The notes beneath the pieces were generated by a model, which was not told the origin of the DNA, ran no database searches, and was given only the letters and a program-made list of their open reading frames with translations. Made by a program: the position numbers and the translations under genes. From an uncultured Aquimarina sp. (GTDB lineage Bacteria > Bacteroidota > Bacteroidia > Flavobacteriales > Flavobacteriaceae), in NCBI GenBank assembly GCA_947493035.1, contig CANLOW010000001.1, positions 850,426-914,425 on the forward strand: a stretch of DNA of 64,000 bases. The letters are read 5' to 3'. Shown one piece after another: positions 43,886 through 52,657 of this stretch (position 1 is the first letter of the stretch; every line of letters begins with the position of its first letter).

Positions 43886-44191
43886 ATGACGAGCGAGATA
43901 AATAATAATAAGCAAACAGTGAATACGGATATTGGTGAGCAACTGAAGATTGATATTTTGAAAAATATAGGTTATACAAAACTAGTTTATGGTAGAATTA
44001 ATAAAAAGTTGAATACTAGTTATAGTGACATTGAAATTGAAAAATTACTTTTAGATAGTATTCAAACCACAACCTTAGTTCAATTTAAAAGGAAAGGGAA
44101 AAATTATTATATAACAAGTTTGAATAATAATAATATTAGGATTACCATAAATTCTAATACATTCAGAGTGATAACAGTAGATTCTTTATAG
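43886..44191 (+). CDS. DUF3781-like small protein
   Basis: A 101-residue cytosolic protein. The segment Y-T-K-L-V-Y-G-R-I-N-K-K-L and the ending N-N-I-R-I-T-I-N-S-N-T-F-R-V-I-T-V-D match what I remember of the DUF3781 family, which has no known function. It has no signal peptide and converges with the TPM gene on the other strand (25 bp apart). The family call is from recall. Confidence 0.7.
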   Translation: MTSEINNNKQTVNTDIGEQLKIDILKNIGYTKLVYGRINKKLNTSYSDIEIEKLLLDSIQTTTLVQFKRKGKNYYITSLNNNNIRITINSNTFRVITVDSL

Positions 44192-44216
44192 GCGCTTGTT
44201 AGTGATTCTGAAATTA

Positions 44217-45038
44217 TTACCAGCTGCCTCCAGCGCCGCCCCCTGAAAAGCCGCCCCCTCCGAAGCCGCCACCAAAACCTCCGCCAAAGCTGCCACCACC
44301 ACTGCCGAAACTTCCTCCGCTATAGCCTCCTCGACCCATATTGCTTAGTATGATGATATCCATAGGACTAAGTCCTCTTCTTCTTTTTCCTCCTTTGTGG
44401 TTATTATGATCATCATCATTTTTTCTTCGTCGAGATAAAATGGCAAAAAATAAAATAGCTAATATGACAATTAAAATAAAAGGGAAGCCATCACCATCGT
44501 TTTGTAATTTATTGCGTTTAGGAAAACCTTTAAAGGTGCCACTAAGCATTTGCATGATAGCCGAAGTTCCTTTTTGAAGACCTAAATAGTAACTACCTTT
44601 TTTAAATTCTGGAATAATAATTTGCCTGATAATCTCACCGGATTGACCAGCAGTTAAATATTGTTCTATACCATATCCAGGAGAGATCCAAATCTTACGG
44701 TCATTCCTGGATAATAAAATAAAAATTCCATTATCCTTTTTAGCGTCTCCAATACCCCATTGATGCGCCCATTTAGGGGTTAAAATACCAATATCTTCAC
44801 CTTTTAGGCTTTCTATGGTCGCTATAACAATTTGTGTGCTTGTAGTATCGGCATATCTAATTAATTTGTTATCAAGTGCTTTTTCTTCAGAAGCACTTAA
44901 TACATCTGCATAGTCATAAACAGCTACTTGATCTGTGACCTTTTGAGGTTTAGGAGGAATGTTAAATTGAGCATTAGCTTGAATCAAGCTAAATAAAAGC
45001 ATTCCTAATAATTGGATGTTAAACAGTAGTTTTGCCAT
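44217..45038 (-). CDS. TPM-domain membrane protein with Gly-rich tail
   Basis: A 273-residue protein with a signal peptide, a TPM (TLP18.3/Psb32/MOLO-1) domain at about 30-170 (V-Y-D-Y-A-D-V-L-S, I-W-I-S-P-G-Y-G-I-E-Q-Y-L), one transmembrane helix at about 190-205 and a long glycine/serine/phenylalanine tail ending G-G-S-W. TPM proteins are linked to membrane protein quality control and often occur beside LemA. Its start overlaps the end of the second TPM gene. It is the last gene of the M23-MerR-LemA-TPM-TPM operon. Confidence 0.88.
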   Translation of the reverse strand: MAKLLFNIQLLGMLLFSLIQANAQFNIPPKPQKVTDQVAVYDYADVLSASEEKALDNKLIRYADTTSTQIVIATIESLKGEDIGILTPKWAHQWGIGDAKKDNGIFILLSRNDRKIWISPGYGIEQYLTAGQSGEIIRQIIIPEFKKGSYYLGLQKGTSAIMQMLSGTFKGFPKRNKLQNDGDGFPFILIVILAILFFAILSRRRKNDDDHNNHKGGKRRRGLSPMDIIILSNMGRGGYSGGSFGSGGGSFGGGFGGGFGGGGFSGGGAGGSW

Positions 45039-45475
45039 TAAGCTTTGGATATTTCGTCTGATAATTCATTTGTATCTCCATGCTCCCAAGGAAAATATTC
45101 TTGTAATACACGTCCAACTTCTTTAATCCCGTTTGATAATCCTATTGCAAATTCCCCTTCTTTAAATTTTGCTTGAATTTCGTCTCTAGTACTTTGCCAA
45201 AAGCTATCACCTACTTTTTTGTGAATTCCGTGATCTCCGTAAATAACAAACTGTTTTAAGTTTACAGCAACATATATAATGACCCCGTTGTGTGCTTCAG
45301 TGTTATCCATTTTTAAATAATGAAATACTTCTTTAGCCCTTTCGAAAGTGCTACTAGGGTTTTCAAAATCTTCTAAATGAACACGAATCTCGCCGGAAGT
45401 CATTTTTTCAGCAATTCGTATAGTATCGACTACTTGGAGTTCTTCTTCAGAAGTTAGAAATGATTCTACAGTCAT
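45038..45475 (-). CDS. TPM-domain protein
   Basis: A 145-residue cytosolic-type TPM domain without signal peptide (S-G-E-I-R-V-H-L-E, N-G-V-I-I-Y-V-A-V, F-V-I-Y-G-D-H-G-I-H). It shares one base with the start of the larger TPM protein that follows. Short TPM proteins of this kind are common next to LemA in Bacteroidetes. The gap to the upstream lemA gene contains an inverted repeat element. Confidence 0.85.
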   Translation of the reverse strand: MTVESFLTSEEELQVVDTIRIAEKMTSGEIRVHLEDFENPSSTFERAKEVFHYLKMDNTEAHNGVIIYVAVNLKQFVIYGDHGIHKKVGDSFWQSTRDEIQAKFKEGEFAIGLSNGIKEVGRVLQEYFPWEHGDTNELSDEISKA

Positions 45476-45480
45476 AGTTT

Positions 45481-45555
45481 TTAGATCGCTTCGCTTTAGA
45501 TATTAGATCTTAGACCGCTTCGCTATTAGATTGTATAATATCTAATAGCGAAGTG
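45481..45555. repeat. compound repeat and 16-bp hairpin between lemA and TPM genes
   Basis: Two direct copies of ttagaycgcttcgct (45481 and 45510) are followed by a perfect-length stem: cgcttcgctattagat at 45516-45531 pairs with atctaatagcgaagtg at 45540-45555 (one G-T pair), with an 8-nt loop. It lies within one operon and may moderate read-through. Confidence 0.75.
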
Positions 45556-45586
45556 ATCTCATATCTCAATACTAATTATCTATATT

Positions 45587-46174
45587 TTATTTAAAATCAA
45601 ACTCTACTTCTACTGGTTTTTCGGCACCTGCTTCGGCGTCAAAATATGGTTTTGGATCAAAATCGAACCAACCTGCTATAATTTTATTAGGGAATGTTTT
45701 TACGTAATTGTTGTAAGGCTTGATAGCTTCATTGAAACGGGTACGCGCAGTTAATATCTGATTCTCTGTACTTGTCAATTCATCCTGTAATTTCAAGAAA
45801 TTTTGATTTGCCTTCAAATCAGGATAACGCTCTACAGTTACTAACAAACTCTTTAATGCACCAGATAAACCTCCTTGCACTTTATTGAATTGAGCTAACT
45901 GTTCAGGGGTAATATTTGAAGGGTCAATATTTACTGAAGTCGCTTTTGCACGTGCATTAATTACTTCTACCAACGCACTTTTTTCATAATCAGCAGCGCC
46001 TTTTACTGTTTTTACCAGATTTCCAATAAGGTCATTACGACGTTGATAAGCTGTTTGAACATTCCCCCAAGCTTCAGCAGTATCTTCGTTCAATTTTACC
46101 ATGTTGTTGTACAGGCTACATGAATTCATCGATAATGCTAATCCTAATAAAGCAATGATGCGTAAAATTTTCAT
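45587..46174 (-). CDS. lemA: LemA family protein
   Basis: A 195-residue LemA protein: one N-terminal hydrophobic segment (with a Cys19 lipoprotein-like site) and a four-helix body with W-G-N-V-Q-T-A-Y-Q-R-R-N-D-L-I, L-I-V/T-E-R-Y-P-D-L-K-A-N and N-x-x-V-x-x-F-P. LemA proteins are anchored envelope proteins of unclear role, often encoded with TPM proteins, as here. Confidence 0.92.
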   Translation of the reverse strand: MKILRIIALLGLALSMNSCSLYNNMVKLNEDTAEAWGNVQTAYQRRNDLIGNLVKTVKGAADYEKSALVEVINARAKATSVNIDPSNITPEQLAQFNKVQGGLSGALKSLLVTVERYPDLKANQNFLKLQDELTSTENQILTARTRFNEAIKPYNNYVKTFPNKIIAGWFDFDPKPYFDAEAGAEKPVEVEFDFK

Positions 46175-46205
46175 AATTAAAAGTTTAGTGTTTGTGTTAA
46201 CAGAG

Positions 46206-46541
46206 TTACATGCTGTTTTTTAGTTTAGTAAGCTCCTCTTTGATGTTTGTCAATTTACGAATTAAATCAAAATGTTCGGGTTTCTCATTTTTGTATGTTT
46301 TTAAATGAGTTTTAGCACCTTCTATAGTATATCCACGTTCTTTAACTAAATGATACACGATTTCAATAGCTTTAATATCTTCTAAGGTAAAATAGCGTTG
46401 CCCGTTTGTGTGCTTTTTAGGTTTAATAGAAGAAAATTCTTTTTCCCAAAATCGAATTAAAGAAGCATTTACCTCAAAAGCTTTTGATACTTCGCCTATT
46501 CCGTAGTATAATTTTTTAGGTAACTTATCTAGAACACTCAT
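46206..46541 (-). CDS. MerR family transcriptional regulator
   Basis: A 111-residue MerR-type DNA-binding protein: Y-G-I-G-E-V-S-K-A-F-E-V-N-A-S-L-I-R-F-W-E-K-E-F, then the wing with G-Q-R-Y-F-T-L-E-D-I, and a short dimer helix. It lacks a ligand-binding domain. Its start codon shares one base with the stop of the M23 peptidase gene. Small MerR proteins of this form are found next to M23 peptidases in many Bacteroidetes; the target is unknown. Confidence 0.88.
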   Translation of the reverse strand: MSVLDKLPKKLYYGIGEVSKAFEVNASLIRFWEKEFSSIKPKKHTNGQRYFTLEDIKAIEIVYHLVKERGYTIEGAKTHLKTYKNEKPEHFDLIRKLTNIKEELTKLKNSM

Positions 46542-47518
46542 TAATCTAGTGATTGGTTAGCTTCTTTCGATTTAGCTAGAAGAATAGCAAACTCTTCAGC
46601 GGATAAATTTCCATAATAAAAGTTTATAGGATTAATGCGTTTACCTTCTTTAAATACTTCATAATGTAAGTGAGGCGCTTGAGATCGGCCGGTACTACCC
46701 ACAAAGCCAATGACGTCTCCACGCTTTACCTTTTGCCCTTTGCGAACGTTGTATTTGTATAAATGAGCATACAATGTTTTGTATCCATATCCATGATCAA
46801 TGCGAATATGTCTACCATATCCCGAAGAACGATTGTCTGCACGGATCACCTTACCATCACCTGAAGCATATACGGGTGTTCCTCTTGGAGCAGTGAAATC
46901 CATTCCTTTGTGCATTTTCCTTACTTTAGTAAAAGGATCACTACGCCAACCGTAACCCGAAGCCATACGAGTTAGGTCTTCGTTTGTAACAGGTTGAATT
47001 GCAGGAATTGAAGCTAGTAATTTTTCTTTTTCTTTGGCAAGGCCAACAATTTCATCTAATGAGTTTGCTTGAATGGCTAGTTGCTTCTCAATTTGTTCAA
47101 TATGTTCAAAACTTTCCTTGATTAATTCTGAATTTTCATATCCATCAAATTGACTGAATCGGTTGACGCCACCAAATCCTGCTTGTCGTTCCTCACTAGA
47201 GATTGGTGCTGTTTCAAAATATAATCGATAAATGTTATTATCACGTTCAGCAATTTCATTGAGTACATTTTGAACACGATCCATTTTGCTGCCCATTTGT
47301 TTGTAGGCCATTTCCATGTTTTCGAGTTCGCGACGGTATTTCTTTTCTTTTGGTGTCTCAATACTAGGAATACTATAATATACTAATAACAGTAAAGCAG
47401 AGGAAAGGAGTATGCCCAAAGTAACTAATACAGCCATCCCAAATTTGTGACTCTTTTTCTTTTCGATTTTTCGATAAGAAAGGGTTTCGCTATCGTAGTA
47501 GTATTTAACCTTTGACAT
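46541..47518 (-). CDS. M23 family metallopeptidase (LytM-like)
   Basis: A 325-residue envelope protein with one N-terminal transmembrane helix (about 27-48), a coiled-coil stretch, and a C-terminal LytM domain. The zinc site is intact: H-K-G-M-D-F (His and Asp) and H-L-H-Y-E-V. Such proteins cut peptidoglycan cross-bridges. It heads the minus-strand operon and diverges from alaS. Confidence 0.93.
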   Translation of the reverse strand: MSKVKYYYDSETLSYRKIEKKKSHKFGMAVLVTLGILLSSALLLLVYYSIPSIETPKEKKYRRELENMEMAYKQMGSKMDRVQNVLNEIAERDNNIYRLYFETAPISSEERQAGFGGVNRFSQFDGYENSELIKESFEHIEQIEKQLAIQANSLDEIVGLAKEKEKLLASIPAIQPVTNEDLTRMASGYGWRSDPFTKVRKMHKGMDFTAPRGTPVYASGDGKVIRADNRSSGYGRHIRIDHGYGYKTLYAHLYKYNVRKGQKVKRGDVIGFVGSTGRSQAPHLHYEVFKEGKRINPINFYYGNLSAEEFAILLAKSKEANQSLD

Positions 47519-47540
47519 ATGCTAATTTGTAGTATTTTTG
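47511..47540 (+). promoter_or_regulatory. candidate alaS promoter
   Basis: TTTG at 47511-47514 and TATTTTTG at 47533-47540 are 18 bp apart and match the Bacteroidetes -33/-7 pattern. It overlaps the start of the divergent M23 gene and leaves an alaS leader of about 140 nt. Confidence 0.45.
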
Positions 47541-47621
47541 CTCGGTATTTTAGGCAAAATAGCCTATGACTGAAAAACGTATACAGAGATTATCTGTTAC
47601 ATTTTTTCAGATATGAATTTA

Positions 47622-47629
47622 CAAAGATA
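47622..47629 (-). promoter_or_regulatory. candidate -7 element for the M23 operon
   Basis: On the minus strand this reads TATCTTTG, a match to TAnnTTTG, about 100 nt before the M23 start. A -33 element is not clear. Confidence 0.35.
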
Positions 47630-47682
47630 ATAATTTGCACAAAAGCCCGATAAGGGTAATAGACATAGATAATATCGGACTT

Positions 47683-50304
47683 ATGACGTCACAGGAAATC
47701 CGCAAGCAGTTTTTAGCATTTTTTGAAAGTAAGCAACACCAAGTTGTTGCGTCAGCACCAATGGTTATTAAAAATGACCCAACATTGATGTTTACTAATG
47801 CTGGAATGAATCAGTTTAAAGAATTTTTCTTAGGAAATGGCACGCCAAAAAGTAATCGTATCGCTGATACTCAGAAGTGTTTACGCGTTAGTGGAAAACA
47901 TAATGACCTAGAAGAAGTAGGTATGGATACCTACCATCATACAATGTTTGAAATGCTGGGGAACTGGAGTTTTGGAGATTATTTCAAAAAAGAAGCGATT
48001 CAATGGGCTTGGGAATTGTTAACCGAAGTATATGGAATCGATAAAGAAATTTTATATGTAAGTGTTTTTGAAGGAGCAGAAGATGATGGATTAGGGTTAG
48101 ATCAAGAAGCCTATGATTTATGGTCGGCGATTGTGCCAGAAGACCGTATCATCATGGGGAATAAAAAGGATAACTTCTGGGAAATGGGTGACCAAGGGCC
48201 TTGTGGGCCTTGTTCGGAAATTCATGTAGATATTCGCTCGGCAGAAGAAAAAGCACAAGTTTCTGGAAGAGATTTGGTAAACATGGATCATCCGCAAGTT
48301 GTTGAAATCTGGAATTTAGTTTTCATGCAATTCAATCGTAAAGCGAATGGATCGTTAGAGAAATTACCGGCACAGCACGTAGATACAGGTATGGGATTCG
48401 AGCGTTTGTGTATGGTGCTTCAAGATCAAAAATCGAATTATGATACGGATGCGTTTAGCCCTTTGATTGACAAAATACAAGGAGTTACAGGTGCAAAGTA
48501 TGATAAAACAACAACACCTGAAGAAGATAAAATTAGTGTTGCCATTCGTGTAATTGCCGATCACGTTCGTGCAGTATCGTTTTCTATTGCCGATGGACAA
48601 TTACCAAGTAACAATGGAGCAGGGTACGTAATTCGTCGAATTTTACGTCGTGCGATTCGTTATGGATTTACGTTTTTAAATACACAAGAACCATTTATTC
48701 ACAATTTAGTAGCTACGCTTTGTGATCAATTAGGAGATGCATTTCCAGAATTAAAATCACAACAAAACTTAATTACCAATGTAATTCGAGAAGAAGAGCA
48801 ATCTTTCTTAAAAACATTGGACCAAGGATTATTGTTATTAGATGAAGTAATCGCTAAAACAGAAGGTAAAACGGTGGCAGGTAACAAGGCTTTTGAATTA
48901 TATGACACCTATGGTTTCCCAATTGATTTAACAGCGCTAATCTTAAGTGAGAAAGGATACGAATTGGATGAGGCAGGTTTTGAAGCTGAATTACAAAAAC
49001 AAAAAGAGCGTTCTAGAGCTGCAGCACAGATTTCTGCTGGAGATTGGCAAATATTAGATGCCAATGCTGAAGAAGCGTTTATTGGTTACGATAATACTAC
49101 AGCCAAAGTTAAGATTACACGTTACCGTAAGGTTGAAAGTAAGAAAGATGGTGAATTATACCAGATTGTATTAGACCAAACACCATTCTATCCAGAAGGT
49201 GGAGGTCAAGTAGGAGATAAAGGAGTGTTGAAATCGGCTAATGAAGAAATAGCAGTTTTTAATACTAAGAAGGAGAATAATCTAATCATTCATTTTGCTA
49301 AGAAATTGCCTTCGAATTTAGAGGGAACTTTTGAAGCTATAATCAATACAGATTTACAAAAACAATCGGCAAGTAATCATACAGCAACGCACTTGCTACA
49401 TCAAGCTTTACGTCATGTATTAGGGACTCATGTAGAACAAAAAGGATCTTTAGTACAGCCAAAGAGTCTTCGTTTCGATTTTTCGCATTTTGCTAAAGTG
49501 ACTGCCGAAGAAATCGAACAGATAGAAGCTTTCGTAAATGAACGTATTTCAGAAAATCTTCCGTTAGAAGAGAATAGAAACAATACCTACGATAATGCCA
49601 TTGCTGAAGGAGCAATCGCATTATTCGGAGAAAAATATGGTGATAGTGTACGTTCGATCCGTTTTGGAAGTTCCATGGAATTATGTGGAGGAATTCATGT
49701 ATCCACTACGGCTGCCATTTGGAATTTTAAGATTGTAAATGAAAGTGCTGTAGCCGCAGGTATTCGACGTATTGAAGCAATTACTAGCGATGCTGCAAAA
49801 GCGTTTTTTGCAGAGCAAGCAGATACTTTAGGTCAAGTAAAAGCGGTATTGAAGAATGCAAAAGAGCCTGTAAAAGCAATTACTTCGTTACAAGAAGAAA
49901 ATGCTTCTTTAAAGAAGCAGATTGAACAATTATTAAAAGAGAAAGCACTTAATCTTAAAGGGGAATTAGCTTCTAATTTTGAAACGGTAAATGGGGTGCA
50001 ATTGCTTGCTCAAAAAATAGATTTGGATGCTGCAGGAATCAAAGATCTTTGTTTTGAATTAGGAAAGGATAAGCAGGATACTTTCATTTTATTAGGAAGT
50101 GAAGCCAACGGGAAAGCATTGCTAAGCTGTTATATTTCTAAAGAATTGGTAGCAGCTAAAGACTTAAATGCTGGTAAAGTGGTTCGTGAGTTAGGAAAAC
50201 ACATCCAAGGGGGTGGAGGAGGTCAAGCCTTTTTTGCAACCGCAGGAGGTAAGAATCCGGCAGGATTGGATGCTGCACTTGAAGCGGTGAAGGGCTTGAT
50301 TTAG
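47683..50304 (+). CDS. alaS: alanyl-tRNA synthetase
   Basis: The enzyme charges tRNA-Ala. The N-terminal catalytic core has F-T-N-A-G-M-N-Q-F and R-x-x-x-x-Q-K-C-L-R; the editing domain shows H-T-A-T-H-L-L-H and C-G-G-I-H; the C-terminal region ends with G-G-G-G-x-A-F-F-A. The reading frame stays open to a TTG at 47635, but ATG 47683 ([10 protein letters not shown]) is the canonical start and gives 873 residues, the usual length. A terminator follows. Confidence 0.96.
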   Translation: MTSQEIRKQFLAFFESKQHQVVASAPMVIKNDPTLMFTNAGMNQFKEFFLGNGTPKSNRIADTQKCLRVSGKHNDLEEVGMDTYHHTMFEMLGNWSFGDYFKKEAIQWAWELLTEVYGIDKEILYVSVFEGAEDDGLGLDQEAYDLWSAIVPEDRIIMGNKKDNFWEMGDQGPCGPCSEIHVDIRSAEEKAQVSGRDLVNMDHPQVVEIWNLVFMQFNRKANGSLEKLPAQHVDTGMGFERLCMVLQDQKSNYDTDAFSPLIDKIQGVTGAKYDKTTTPEEDKISVAIRVIADHVRAVSFSIADGQLPSNNGAGYVIRRILRRAIRYGFTFLNTQEPFIHNLVATLCDQLGDAFPELKSQQNLITNVIREEEQSFLKTLDQGLLLLDEVIAKTEGKTVAGNKAFELYDTYGFPIDLTALILSEKGYELDEAGFEAELQKQKERSRAAAQISAGDWQILDANAEEAFIGYDNTTAKVKITRYRKVESKKDGELYQIVLDQTPFYPEGGGQVGDKGVLKSANEEIAVFNTKKENNLIIHFAKKLPSNLEGTFEAIINTDLQKQSASNHTATHLLHQALRHVLGTHVEQKGSLVQPKSLRFDFSHFAKVTAEEIEQIEAFVNERISENLPLEENRNNTYDNAIAEGAIALFGEKYGDSVRSIRFGSSMELCGGIHVSTTAAIWNFKIVNESAVAAGIRRIEAITSDAAKAFFAEQADTLGQVKAVLKNAKEPVKAITSLQEENASLKKQIEQLLKEKALNLKGELASNFETVNGVQLLAQKIDLDAAGIKDLCFELGKDKQDTFILLGSEANGKALLSCYISKELVAAKDLNAGKVVRELGKHIQGGGGGQAFFATAGGKNPAGLDAALEAVKGLI

Positions 50305-50329
50305 AAATTAATTACAAATACTTACAGGA

Positions 50330-50358
50330 AACCAGTTCAGTTTTGAGCTGGTTTTTTT
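50330..50358 (+). terminator. alaS terminator
   Basis: A 10-bp stem (aaccagttca/tgagctggtt, one G-T pair), 4-nt loop and a run of T residues, 26 nt after the alaS stop. Confidence 0.8.
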
Positions 50359-50430
50359 AATAAACAAATGTCTCTTCCTAAAATAACATTTGACTGTAAC
50401 GCTATTTTAGTACGAGATATTTTGTGAACC

Positions 50431-50462
50431 AAAAAAACCACTACAATTGTAGTGGTTTTTTG
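50431..50462 (-). terminator. bidirectional terminator at the end of tRNA-Phe
   Basis: A perfect palindrome (accactacaa/ttgtagtggt) flanked by A-run and T-run, directly after the tRNA-Phe 3' end on the minus strand. It would stop transcription from either side. Confidence 0.85.
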
Positions 50463-50463
50463 A

Positions 50464-50539
50464 TGGTGGTGCCTCCAGGAATCGAACCAGGGACACAAGG
50501 ATTTTCAGTCCTTTGCTCTACCAACTGAGCTAAGGCACC
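50464..50539 (-). tRNA. tRNA-Phe (GAA), CCA encoded
   Basis: On the minus strand, the acceptor stem ggtgcct/aggcacc, a standard D-arm (agctcagttggtagagc), anticodon loop ctgaaaa with GAA, and T-arm ggttcgattcc form a complete cloverleaf. The gene ends in a genome-encoded CCA (50464-50466). A TATATTTG promoter lies 32 bp upstream of its 5' end. Confidence 0.96.
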
Positions 50540-50570
50540 AGTTGCAAAACGTTATTCGTTTCTGCGGGTG

Positions 50571-50602
50571 CAAATATACAACCTTTTTTTTCATTTAAAC
50601 AA
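50571..50602 (-). promoter_or_regulatory. tRNA-Phe promoter
   Basis: Minus strand: a -7 TATATTTG (50571-50578) followed by cacccgca, with TTG at about -33 (50600-50602). The same 16 bases, tatatttgcacccgca, occur before tRNA-Asn. Confidence 0.7.
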
Positions 50603-50649
50603 GAATACCCATAAAAAAAGTATAATTTTATTTCCAGAAAGATGTGCTT

Positions 50650-51378
50650 ATGAATCTAATCATCGATGCAGGAAATACTTACATTAAAATTGCAGTTTTT
50701 AAAGAAAGCTTACTTCTTTATAGAACAAGTATAAAAAGTGCAGATTTATCAAAGATATCATATGTGCTAAATCAATTTTCAGATATTCGATTTGCTATTA
50801 TTAGTAGTGTGTCTAGTGTTCGTTTGAAAGAATTATCTCCTTTTTTGAGAGAGCTTGAGGTTATTGAGCTAACAGTAGATTTGCCATTACCTTTTCAAAT
50901 TAATTATAAAACACCACAAACTTTAGGCGTAGATCGTATTGCCTTAGTAGCCGCAGCTCATAAAAAATATAAACACAGGAATTGTTTAGTTATCGATGCA
51001 GGATCTTGTATCACTTATGATTTTATAGATGAAAAAGAAGTGTATCAAGGTGGGATTATTGGGTTGGGTTTGAGAATGCGATACAAAAGCCTCAATGAGT
51101 ATACTGCTAGGCTGCCGTTATTAGAACCTAAAATGGAAAATAACCTTATTGGTAAATCTACAAATAGTGCTATGCATAATGGCGTTTCTTTGGCAATGAT
51201 TGTGGAAATTAATGGAATCATTGATGAATTTAGCAACACTTATAAAGATCTTGTCGTTATACTCACAGGTGGAGATGCTCATTTTTTGTCTAAACGACTA
51301 AAAAGTGGCATATTTGCCCATTCAAATTTTTTGATACAAGGATTGAATTACATTCTTGAGTATAATAGATATAGATGA
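50650..51378 (+). CDS. coaX: type III pantothenate kinase
   Basis: A CoaX-type kinase (242 residues) for the first step of coenzyme A synthesis. It starts with L-I-I-D-A-G-N-T, and has T-L-G-V-D-R-I and V-I-D-A-G-S-C-I-T-Y-D, then a closing T-G-G-D-A. A GTG at 50644 is also in frame, but the ATG at 50650 gives the family start. The stop overlaps the following outer-membrane protein gene (ATGA), so they are coupled. Confidence 0.92.
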   Translation: MNLIIDAGNTYIKIAVFKESLLLYRTSIKSADLSKISYVLNQFSDIRFAIISSVSSVRLKELSPFLRELEVIELTVDLPLPFQINYKTPQTLGVDRIALVAAAHKKYKHRNCLVIDAGSCITYDFIDEKEVYQGGIIGLGLRMRYKSLNEYTARLPLLEPKMENNLIGKSTNSAMHNGVSLAMIVEINGIIDEFSNTYKDLVVILTGGDAHFLSKRLKSGIFAHSNFLIQGLNYILEYNRYR

Positions 51379-52634
51379 TACAAAAGATTTTAAGTGTTTT
51401 TTTGCTGTTAGGTTTTATTACAGCTAACGCACAAGAGAACACCTCTTCACAATATTCGCTTCACGGAATTGGGATAAAGAGATTTAGAGGGACGGTTGCA
51501 AATACGAGCACAGGAGGTGTCTCGTTATTTTCAAATCCAGTGGCTCCTAGTATTTTAAACCCTGCTACTTATGCTGATTTAAAAAGAACCTCATTTTCTG
51601 CTGGAGGTAGTTTTACAAAAACTACTTTAGAAGGAAACGGAGGGAGTAACAATGTTAACAATGCTACGTTTGATTATTTATCTATTGCTATTCCATCAAA
51701 AATTTTAGGTTTTGGTTTTGGTATAGTGCCACATTCTTCTGTAGGAAATGATTTAACGACCATAAGTGATAATGGAGATAGAGAAGAAGTGCAAGGGGCT
51801 GGTGATGTAAACAGATTGTATTTTGGTTTAGGATCAAAAATTTACAAAGGCTTTAAAGTAGGGGCTGAGTTAAGATATAATTTTGGTCGTTTAAAAAATG
51901 TATCACTAAAAAATCCTAGTTCTGGTATATCACGTCAAATTACTGAGCAAACAGATGTTTCTGGATTTAGTTATGTGCTTTCAGGGATTTACGATTTAGA
52001 GATTAAAGAGAAGTATACTCTAAGAGCTTCATATGTCTACGAAGGTTCATCTACGCACGATTTTGAAAATGTAGAAGAAATCGTTAATGTTCAGATTAAT
52101 GATGGAAGAGAACCTACTATAGATAGTAGTAATAGAGATTTTAATGATTCAGCAGATAGAAGTTTCGAATTACCTACAACTTCTACCTTTGGATTAGCAT
52201 TAACAAGAAATGATAAATGGTCTATTGGAGGAGAAGCTTTTATTTCTTCTAACGGTGATTTTAAAGATCGTTTTAAAAACAGAAATGAAAATGGAACTTC
52301 GATTGTTTTTAAAAGAGCTTATGGAGTTAGGTTTGGTGGTGAAATAATACCAAACGTAAACTCATTAACAAACTACCTTAGCTTAGTAAATTACCGTGCA
52401 GGTTTTCGTTACGAAAGCTTAGGTTTACAAATTAATAATACTGAGATAAATGAATTTGGCATATCTTTTGGACTAGGTTTTCCGCTTCCAAGAGGGAATT
52501 CGAATCTTGATGTTGGTTTTGAATATGGTGCAAGAGGAGAAAATAGCTCAGGAACAATTAAAGAAAAGTTTATCAATTTTAGCATAGGCTTAAGTCTAAG
52601 CGATAAATGGTTTAGAAAAAGAAAGTACAACTAG
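51375..52634 (+). CDS. outer-membrane porin-like beta-barrel protein
   Basis: A 419-residue protein with a Sec signal (cleavage near A-N-A-Q) and the alternating strand pattern of an outer-membrane barrel. The S-T-G-G-V-S-L-F-S-N-P-V-A-P-S-I-L-N-P-A segment resembles FadL/PorV-type barrels of Bacteroidetes. I cannot name a substrate. It overlaps coaX by 4 bp and is followed by a TPR protein. Confidence 0.75.
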   Translation: MIQKILSVFLLLGFITANAQENTSSQYSLHGIGIKRFRGTVANTSTGGVSLFSNPVAPSILNPATYADLKRTSFSAGGSFTKTTLEGNGGSNNVNNATFDYLSIAIPSKILGFGFGIVPHSSVGNDLTTISDNGDREEVQGAGDVNRLYFGLGSKIYKGFKVGAELRYNFGRLKNVSLKNPSSGISRQITEQTDVSGFSYVLSGIYDLEIKEKYTLRASYVYEGSSTHDFENVEEIVNVQINDGREPTIDSSNRDFNDSADRSFELPTTSTFGLALTRNDKWSIGGEAFISSNGDFKDRFKNRNENGTSIVFKRAYGVRFGGEIIPNVNSLTNYLSLVNYRAGFRYESLGLQINNTEINEFGISFGLGFPLPRGNSNLDVGFEYGARGENSSGTIKEKFINFSIGLSLSDKWFRKRKYN

Positions 52635-52657
52635 TAAATTTTTAAAATATTACGAAA

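Noticed and set aside
47635..47682. N-terminal extension of alanyl-tRNA synthetase from a TTG
   Set aside because: The extension has no counterpart in the family; ATG 47683 gives the standard start and length.
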